DNA of 15,724 bases from an uncultured Bacteroidales bacterium (GTDB lineage: Bacteria; Bacteroidota; Bacteroidia; Bacteroidales; P3), in the NCBI GenBank assembly GCA_937915785.1, contig CALGGY010000059.1, positions 1-15,724 on the forward strand, in the 5' to 3' direction. This document shows, in pieces, positions 1 to 4,693 of this stretch (positions within the stretch are counted from its first letter, which is position 1; the number at the start of each line of letters is the position of its first letter). The translations under genes and the position numbers were made by a program. Under the pieces are notes generated by a model. The model was given only the letters and a program-made list of their open reading frames with translations, did no database searches and was not told where the DNA came from.

Positions 1-55
1 AATCACTTGTCCATTTATCAACAAGCCAATTGCATGGTTACTTGCGGAATTTAGG
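1..55 (+). repeat. Left copy of a window-flanking inverted repeat
   Basis: Positions 1-55 match the reverse complement of 15640-15694 at 52 of 55 positions. The first 40 bases are identical and the mismatches are at 41, 47 and 49. The match stops at position 56. The repeat lies 64 bp beyond the 3' end of the radical SAM gene and holds only a 5-bp internal stem (6-10 with 21-25). No transposase or integrase is nearby, so a dispersed intergenic repeat is more likely than the ends of a mobile element. Confidence 0.85.
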
Positions 56-119
56 CAACCATCCATCAACGGATAAAAACATAAGAAATTCACAACCCTG
101 AGCTCGATGCTCTAAGCTG

Positions 120-1184
120 TTACTCGTCCTCTATCCTTTTCAGGTGGCACACCATAAGGTTTCCATCCTCGTCGCGCAGGTGCATGCCGTTGCCTTCGCA
201 GTAGCGGAACATCTTGCAGTCGGAGCACTGGTCCTTGCGCATCCAGCTACGGTCGCGGTAGGGCTGGAAACGGTTTTGCCACACGTCCCAAAAATTTTCC
301 TTATAGATATTGCCCTGATAGTATTTGCCGCGTATGCTGGTGCATGCCGATATGCTGCCGTCTATCAGCACCGATGCCACCGTTACTCCTGCGTGGCATT
401 GGTAAATGTTGTCGCGCACCTGACCTTCGTATTTGCCCAAAAAGCCTTCGCAGCCGTATGAGGCGTGTATGCGGCCTTCCTCACGGGTGCGTTTTATAAA
501 CTCCATCAGCTGGCGGAACTGGGCGTTGGTCACCTGCAGCTCGGGCACCTGCTTGGCTCTGCCCATGGGGGTGATAGTGAACAGCCGCCAGTCCTTGACG
601 CCAAGCGAGATAAGGTATTCTTTCAGTTTGTCGAGACTGTCGATGTTTTTCTGGTTCACGCAGGTGATGATGTCCCATTTCACTCCTTTGGTGCGGGCTA
701 TCATGCGTATGGCGTCGCTGGCGCGCTGGAAGCTGTTTTCGTGTCCGCGCATCCAGTTGTGGGCGTCCTCGAAACCGTCGAGACTTATGGAAATGGAGCG
801 CAGTCCGGCTTTGAGCAGCCGCTGGAAACGTTCCTGCGTCAGTGCCAAACCGTTGCTCACCATGCCCCACGGGAACTCGCGTTTGTAGAACTCGTGTCCG
901 CATTGTTCAAGGTCGTCGCGCATAAGGGGTTCGCCGCCCGACACAATTATCATCATCCGGTGGTGGTCCACTTCGGGTGGAAGGCTGTCGAGGACTTTAA
1001 GGAAATCCTCCAGTGGCATGTCGGGGGTAAGTTCCTCGTTTTTGCAGTCGCTGCCGCAGTGTTTGCAGCGCAGGTTGCAGCGCAGGGTCGATTCCCAAAA
1101 TAGCTGTTGCAGTGGGTGCAGCTGAATGTTGTTGTGGTGCATGCGCCGCACTGTTTCCAGAATGATACGCTGTTTCAGTTTCAT
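120..1184 (-). CDS. Radical SAM/SPASM protein of an rSAM/lipoprotein system
   Basis: A 354-residue radical SAM enzyme. Residues 36-43 hold the CxxxCxxC motif (C36, C40, C43) that binds the SAM-cleaving 4Fe-4S cluster, and GGEP follows at 83-86. The C-terminal third is a SPASM-type domain for auxiliary clusters: C263-x12-G276-x4-C281, then C320, C323, C329 and a final C346. The usual fourth cysteine of the CX2CX5CX3C block is missing (G333 stands there); C245 is an extra cysteine that might replace it. SPASM enzymes usually modify peptides or proteins. The gene starts 18 bp after the stop of a small lipoprotein gene and ends a minus-strand series of two lipoprotein genes plus this enzyme. That arrangement fits the Bacteroidota family named radical SAM enzyme, rSAM/lipoprotein system (TIGR04133), whose chemistry I do not know to be established. 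The family match is from memory of the sequence style. No Shine-Dalgarno site is visible. Confidence 0.88.
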   Translation of the reverse strand: MKLKQRIILETVRRMHHNNIQLHPLQQLFWESTLRCNLRCKHCGSDCKNEELTPDMPLEDFLKVLDSLPPEVDHHRMMIIVSGGEPLMRDDLEQCGHEFYKREFPWGMVSNGLALTQERFQRLLKAGLRSISISLDGFEDAHNWMRGHENSFQRASDAIRMIARTKGVKWDIITCVNQKNIDSLDKLKEYLISLGVKDWRLFTITPMGRAKQVPELQVTNAQFRQLMEFIKRTREEGRIHASYGCEGFLGKYEGQVRDNIYQCHAGVTVASVLIDGSISACTSIRGKYYQGNIYKENFWDVWQNRFQPYRDRSWMRKDQCSDCKMFRYCEGNGMHLRDEDGNLMVCHLKRIEDE

Positions 1185-1202
1185 TGCTGCAGTGTGGTGC
1201 GA

Positions 1203-1514
1203 TTATTTGTTTTCCTCTATTTTCTCGAATTGTGCAGGTGGCACGCCGTAGAGTGGTTTCACACGGTTGCGCTCGTCGTCGATAATGCGCGGTTCGCGGC
1301 GTTCGGGGGCTTTTTTGGTGGTGTCCTGAGGATTTTGGTCGTCGTATTGCACGGGAGGCGGACCATAGAGCAGCGGAGGCAGGTCGGGCTCGGCTTTCTG
1401 GATGGGTTCTTCGGGCTTTTCAATGGGGTCGGACACCACTTTTTTGCTGCAGCCCATGACGGTGAGCAGTCCGGCCAAAGCCACATTGGAGAGTATGAGT
1501 ATGCGTTTTTTCAT
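1203..1514 (-). CDS. Small lipoprotein with two YGxPP motifs, next to the radical SAM gene
   Basis: A 103-residue predicted lipoprotein. A lysine/arginine-rich start and a hydrophobic stretch (residues 5-20) end in a lipobox with C22 (VMGC), so the mature protein should be lipid-anchored. The rest is short, rich in proline and charge, and probably unstructured. It carries two copies of one motif: YGPPPVQY at 50-57 and YGVPPAQF at 89-96, each preceded by P-L-L or P-L. The neighbouring lipoprotein has the same motif, which links the two proteins and suggests both interact with, or are modified by, the adjacent radical SAM enzyme. I recognise no other domain. The start is supported by the good signal peptide. 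It is a real gene by position (18 bp before the enzyme gene, 69 bp after the other lipoprotein) and by its lipobox, but its function is unknown. Confidence 0.8.
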   Translation of the reverse strand: MKKRILILSNVALAGLLTVMGCSKKVVSDPIEKPEEPIQKAEPDLPPLLYGPPPVQYDDQNPQDTTKKAPERREPRIIDDERNRVKPLYGVPPAQFEKIEENK

Positions 1515-1538
1515 TGTTTGCTATTTTTTACAAATAAC

Positions 1539-1556
1539 TATTTTCAGCGGAAAATA
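1539..1556. other. Small hairpin between the two lipoprotein genes
   Basis: TATTTTC and GAAAATA form a 7-bp perfect stem around a 4-base loop in the 69-bp spacer between the lipoprotein genes. No run of T follows it on the minus strand, so it is a poor terminator. It could be a processing or mRNA stability element, or chance in AT-rich DNA. Confidence 0.35.
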
Positions 1557-1583
1557 TTTTTGATACGAAATAATTTCAGCCTG

Positions 1584-2018
1584 TCATTCAGTTTTTTCTT
1601 TCAGCGTTTTGTTCACTGTGCCGCCACCTATACCCCTATTCCATGAGCCATCACCTCCAGAATAGGTTATGTGCACTTCGGCGGTGTCGTTTTGGTAGCT
1701 GCCGTTGGCTTCTCCGTCGGTATCGTTGAACTGCAACGTCATGTATTGGTCGGGGAAAACGCCTTCCCTACGCAACACAAAACTGCCGTCGGCGGAGGTA
1801 TATGTCATGTCGTAGTCCGAAACCACCTGTATGTTTTCTATCGGTTGCTGGGCTTCGTTCTGCACCGTGCCGGTAATTTCGATGTATTCGGCAGCAGGTA
1901 TGCCATATTCTGCCATTGGAGAGCCATAAAGGTCCGCATCGGTGCAGCTCGACACGCCGAACAGTGCCAGAATGGCGGAAAGCATGGCGTTGGATTGTTT
2001 CAACAATATTTTTTTCAT
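1584..2018 (-). CDS. Lipoprotein of the rSAM/lipoprotein system
   Basis: A 144-residue predicted lipoprotein. I start it at position 2018, not at the in-frame Met 14 codons upstream, because this start gives a clean signal sequence (MKKILLK, then a hydrophobic stretch) ending at lipobox C25 (VSSC). Directly after the anchor come two overlapping motifs, YGSPMAEY (31-38) and YGIPAAEY (38-45), which share Y38. Residues 46-100 resemble a carboxypeptidase-regulatory-like beta-sandwich (ITGTV, then a P-I-E-N-I-Q-V pattern, then S-A-D-G-S-F). The tail is glycine-rich (GGDGSWNRGIGGG, 121-133). This matches the family called radical SAM-associated putative lipoprotein (TIGR04134) as I remember it. It precedes the second lipoprotein and the enzyme in what looks like one operon. 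Being a substrate is a hypothesis; it could instead be a partner at the outer membrane. Confidence 0.85.
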   Translation of the reverse strand: MKKILLKQSNAMLSAILALFGVSSCTDADLYGSPMAEYGIPAAEYIEITGTVQNEAQQPIENIQVVSDYDMTYTSADGSFVLRREGVFPDQYMTLQFNDTDGEANGSYQNDTAEVHITYSGGDGSWNRGIGGGTVNKTLKEKTE

Positions 2019-2034
2019 CGTGCTTTTATTTATA

Positions 2035-2073
2035 CAAACGGAGGTTGGCACAACACGCACCCACCTCCGTTTG
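2035..2073 (-). terminator. Strong hairpin after atpF, before the lipoprotein operon
   Basis: CAAACGGAGGT (2035-2045) pairs with ACCTCCGTTTG (2063-2073) as an 11-bp perfect stem with a 17-base loop. It begins 20 bp past the atpF stop and ends 17 bp before the lipoprotein start. On the minus strand the bases after the stem are TATAAATAAAA, which is AT-rich but not a T run. It may be a weak terminator for atpE-atpF or a leader structure for the lipoprotein gene. Confidence 0.55.
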
Positions 2074-2093
2074 CTGTATTTTTGGTTGGGGAA

Positions 2094-2609
2094 TTAGTTC
2101 AGGTGAACGTTCTCCAGCTCGCGTTTCACAAAGTCGTTGGCTTTTTCTTTGCTTTGCAGTTCCTGTTTTATCAGTTTTTCGGCCATCTCGATGGAGAGTG
2201 TGGCAATCTGGTTTTTGAGGTCGTGCATAGCCTGCAGTTTTTCGTAGTTGATGTTTTCGCGGGCGGTTTCCACAATACGGTCGGCTTCTGTCTGTGCCTT
2301 GGCGCGGGCGTCTTCTATTATCTGTTCGCTGGTCATGCGTGCGTTGCGCAGCATTTCGTCGCGTTCGTGTTTGGCTTTGATAAGCAGCTCCTCGTTGTGT
2401 GCCTGCAGGTGTTTCATCTCCTCGCGGGCCTTGTCGGCGGCGGTGAGGGCATCGTTGATGGCTACCTCGCGGTCTTTCAGCGATTTAAGAATTACCGGCC
2501 AGCCAAATTTTTCTAAAATGAGAACAAGGATGGCGAAAGTAATTGTCATCCAAACTATAATGCCCAACCCAGGAGAGATAAGCGCATTTGAAAGTAATGG
2601 AATGTTCAT
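2094..2609 (-). CDS. atpF: ATP synthase F0 subunit b
   Basis: A 171-residue b subunit, the peripheral stalk of F-type ATP synthase that ties the membrane a/c complex to the catalytic F1 head. An N-terminal membrane helix lies at about residues 12-32, followed by F-G-W and L-K-D-R-E, the usual entry into the long stalk. From about residue 40 to the end the protein is charged, heptad-patterned and helical. I use the Met at 2609; the reading frame is open for 46 more codons upstream, but those residues do not look like subunit b and overlap the hairpin region. It lies 113 bp downstream of atpE. In most Bacteroidota atpH, atpA and atpG follow atpF; here the next gene is a lipoprotein. Confidence 0.94.
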   Translation of the reverse strand: MNIPLLSNALISPGLGIIVWMTITFAILVLILEKFGWPVILKSLKDREVAINDALTAADKAREEMKHLQAHNEELLIKAKHERDEMLRNARMTSEQIIEDARAKAQTEADRIVETARENINYEKLQAMHDLKNQIATLSIEMAEKLIKQELQSKEKANDFVKRELENVHLN

Positions 2610-2668
2610 TTCGAATATATCTTTTTTTGTTTTTTTACTGAACTTTGTAACTTTTTGAAATTCAAAAA

Positions 2669-2705
2669 TTTCAGGGACTGACACCAATCGTGGCAATCCC
2701 TGAAA
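2669..2705 (-). terminator. Terminator-like hairpin between atpE and atpF
   Basis: TTTCAGGGA (2669-2677) pairs with TCCCTGAAA (2697-2705) as a 9-bp perfect stem with a 19-base loop. On the minus strand it is followed by a run of T (the end of CTGAAATTTTT). It begins 18 bp after the atpE stop. An alternative stem, GAAATT (2657-2662) with AATTTC (2667-2672), shares bases with it and could compete. It may partly terminate transcription after atpE, giving more c than b message. Confidence 0.6.
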
Positions 2706-2722
2706 ATAGCTTGGGGTTGCTT

Positions 2723-2968
2723 TTAGCCGATAACAAGCAGCAAGCAAACCACGATGGCGAAGAAAGCAACACCTTCTACAAGAGCGGCGGCGATAATCAT
2801 GTTGGAACGGATGTCGCCTGTTGCTTCGGGCTGGCGGGCAATGGCTTCCATTGCGCTTTTACCGATGTTTCCGATACCAAGACCGGCACCGATTGTTGCA
2901 AATCCTGCTCCGAGAGCTGCTCCCATTTGGGCAATTCCTTCAGCCAATAATACCAATAATGCTGTCAT
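2723..2968 (-). CDS. atpE: ATP synthase F0 subunit c
   Basis: An 81-residue proteolipid, two membrane helices joined by the polar RQP loop (R45, Q46, P47). Copies form the rotor ring of F-type ATP synthase. The first helix is glycine-rich (GAGLGIGNIG, 27-36). The ion-binding carboxylate is E65 in the second helix (ALVEGVA). Residues typical of Na+-binding rings are absent: Ile replaces the Gln of helix 1 and Gly follows E65 where Na+ types have Ser, so H+ coupling is inferred. No atpB (subunit a) precedes it; the neighbour is the divergent rsmE. A near-palindrome (GTTTAATTTAAAC, 2973-2985) sits just upstream of the start codon. Confidence 0.96.
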   Translation of the reverse strand: MTALLVLLAEGIAQMGAALGAGFATIGAGLGIGNIGKSAMEAIARQPEATGDIRSNMIIAAALVEGVAFFAIVVCLLLVIG

Positions 2969-3024
2969 AATAGTTTAATTTAAACGTTTATACTATGTTT
3001 TTATCAGTTCCCTGTTTTAGAACG

Positions 3025-3052
3025 CAAATATAACATTTTTTTTTCAAACAAA
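3025..3052 (-). promoter_or_regulatory. Probable Bacteroidota-type promoter of atpE
   Basis: On the minus strand 3025-3032 reads TATATTTG, a full match to the -7 consensus TAnnTTTG. TTTG elements stand at 3045-3048 and 3049-3052; the farther one leaves 16 bp, a little less than the usual 19-20. Predicted transcription starts near 3018, giving a leader of about 50 bases. Confidence 0.5.
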
Positions 3053-3070
3053 GCACTTTTTTACTACATT

Positions 3071-3090
3071 TATTCAAAAATATTTGAATA
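3071..3090. other. AT-rich inverted repeat in the atpE-rsmE divergent spacer
   Basis: TATTCAAA (3071-3078) and TTTGAATA (3083-3090) are perfect 8-base arms around AATA. The site lies about midway between the two divergent genes and could be an operator. In DNA this AT-rich it could also be chance. Confidence 0.35.
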
Positions 3091-3187
3091 ATAAACTGAT
3101 TAGCAAATATATAACTGAAAAGAATTTGCCAACAGAAAAACATCAAAAAACTTACTAACAGCACGTATGACAAAAAAAATGTCGCTT

Positions 3188-3222
3188 TTTGGCCCACTTT
3201 TGACAAAAGAAATGTAACTTTG
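3188..3222 (+). promoter_or_regulatory. Probable Bacteroidota-type promoter of rsmE
   Basis: TAACTTTG at 3215-3222 matches the -7 consensus TAnnTTTG. A TTTG lies at 3188-3191 with 23 bp between, somewhat longer than ideal. The leader to the ATG at 3251 would be about 20 bases. AGGA at 3244-3247 is a weak possible ribosome-binding site. Confidence 0.5.
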
Positions 3223-3250
3223 CAAAAAGAAAAACACTCTCACAGGAAAT

Positions 3251-3952
3251 ATGCATCTATTTTATACAAACAATCTAGACAGCGATTTGGTGGAACTGCC
3301 GAAAGAGGAGGCCGTGCACTGCACCCGTGTGCTGCGCCTGCAAGCGGGCAACGAGATAGGCCTTACCGACGGACTTGGACAGATGTGCCGCGCCGAGATA
3401 GTCAGTGCCGACAGCAAATCGTGCCTCGTGCGCATCGCCGAAAGGCACAGCCATTTCCAACAGCGCAACTATCGCCTGCACGTGGCCGTGGCGCCTACCA
3501 AAAACACAGCACGCATGGAGTGGTTTTTGGAAAAAGCCGTGGAAATAGGCATTGACGAGCTTACACCCATCGTCTGCCAGCATTCCGAACGCAGTTTCCT
3601 GAAAACCGACCGTTTGGAAAAAATAGCCGTGTCGGCCATGAAACAATCGCTGAAAGCTTATAAACCCATCATCAATGAACCTACAAAAATAACTGAATTT
3701 CTACGACAAAACGTTGATGGACAGAAGTTTATCGCCTACTGCGACGGCGACCAACGCATTTCGCTAAAGCAGGCCTGCACGCCTTCGGGCAATGTTACGG
3801 TGCTCATTGGTCCAGAAGGGGATTTCTCGAAAGAGGAGATAGAACTGGCCTTTGCTGCCGATTATAGACCTATAACACTGGGCACCAGTAGGTTGCGCAC
3901 CGAAACCGCAGCTCTGGCCACCTGTTTTTTCGTAAACTTCATAAACGAATAG
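3251..3952 (+). CDS. rsmE: 16S rRNA (uracil1498-N3)-methyltransferase
   Basis: A 233-residue SPOUT-family methyltransferase that puts a methyl group on N3 of U1498 of 16S rRNA in the assembled small subunit, using SAM. Residues 1-67 fit the small PUA-like RNA-binding domain. From about 75 on comes the knotted catalytic domain: K-A-V-E-I-G-I at 95-101, GPEGDFS at 187-193 and LGTSRLRTETA at 210-220. The last two form the SAM-binding knot; the family usually has LG.RILR.ETA, so this is a close variant. Length is typical. The next gene starts 7 bp after its stop, so they are probably co-transcribed, along with the nuclease gene further on. Confidence 0.95.
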   Translation: MHLFYTNNLDSDLVELPKEEAVHCTRVLRLQAGNEIGLTDGLGQMCRAEIVSADSKSCLVRIAERHSHFQQRNYRLHVAVAPTKNTARMEWFLEKAVEIGIDELTPIVCQHSERSFLKTDRLEKIAVSAMKQSLKAYKPIINEPTKITEFLRQNVDGQKFIAYCDGDQRISLKQACTPSGNVTVLIGPEGDFSKEEIELAFAADYRPITLGTSRLRTETAALATCFFVNFINE

Positions 3953-3959
3953 CAAAACT

Positions 3960-4679
3960 ATGGAAGCAATGATACTTGCCGCCGGACTTGGCACACGCCT
4001 GCGACCTCTCACCAACGACCGACCCAAGGCTTTGGTCGAAGTGGGAGGTACCACACTTCTTGAACACAACCTCAACCGTCTTATCTCCTTTGGTTTCAAC
4101 AAGATAGTTATAAACATACACCATTTTCCCGACATGGTGAAGGACTTTGTGAAAAGCCGCAAATTCGATTCCGAGATACTGTTTTCCGACGAGCGCGAGC
4201 AACTTATGGACACGGGCGGCGCCCTGAAGAAAGCCGAACCGCTGTTTTCGGGCCGTGAACCGGTGCTAATACACAATGTGGACATACTTACCACCCTCGA
4301 CCTCGGCCAAATATACCGCAATTATCTGGAAACCAATATATTGGCGATGCTTCTGGTAAGTAGCCGCAACACTGCACGACAACTGCTGTTCGACACTGAC
4401 AACCAACTTGCAGGTTGGAAAAACGCCGCAACCGACGAAACTCTCTGGAGCGAACAACCTATTGCAGGTGCCATACCATTGGCTTTCAGTGGAATACACA
4501 TCATATCTCCCGAACTTTTCCACCTTCTGCCCGATGCTCGCCCCTACCCAATCATCCCCGAGTATCTGAAATTGGCAAAACAACATAAAATCCTTGCTTA
4601 CAAGCATTTGGAAGAGCAATGGCTGGATGTGGGCAAGCCCGAAACCTTGAAAAAAGCCGAAATTTTTTTAAAACACTGA
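3960..4679 (+). CDS. Sugar-1-phosphate nucleotidyltransferase
   Basis: A 239-residue NDP-sugar pyrophosphorylase-type enzyme. It should join a nucleoside triphosphate and a sugar-1-phosphate to make an activated sugar. The nucleotide-binding signature GLGTRLRPLTNDRPK is at 9-23, with K23 as the conserved lysine. A D-T-G-G-A-L segment lies at 84-89, the metal-site aspartate in N-V-D at 106-108, and the product-site segment WLDVGKPETL at 221-230. The short length and the G-I-H-I-I-S-P pattern resemble MurU (N-acetylmuramate-1-phosphate uridylyltransferase) and related small enzymes, more than hexameric-repeat mannose-1-phosphate guanylyltransferases. The exact sugar and nucleotide cannot be read from the sequence. 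It lies 7 bp after rsmE and 14 bp before the nuclease gene. Confidence 0.88.
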   Translation: MEAMILAAGLGTRLRPLTNDRPKALVEVGGTTLLEHNLNRLISFGFNKIVINIHHFPDMVKDFVKSRKFDSEILFSDEREQLMDTGGALKKAEPLFSGREPVLIHNVDILTTLDLGQIYRNYLETNILAMLLVSSRNTARQLLFDTDNQLAGWKNAATDETLWSEQPIAGAIPLAFSGIHIISPELFHLLPDARPYPIIPEYLKLAKQHKILAYKHLEEQWLDVGKPETLKKAEIFLKH

Positions 4680-4693
4680 AATCCGTTTTTATT

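Noticed and set aside
465..1103. A 212-residue plus-strand open frame opposite the radical SAM gene
   Set aside because: It is the antisense shadow of a gene with clear catalytic motifs; its own product is of odd composition, rich in His, Val and Ala.
2988..3206. A 72-residue hydrophobic open frame upstream of atpE
   Set aside because: It lies in very AT-rich spacer DNA and covers the predicted promoter of atpE. Hydrophobicity here follows from base composition.
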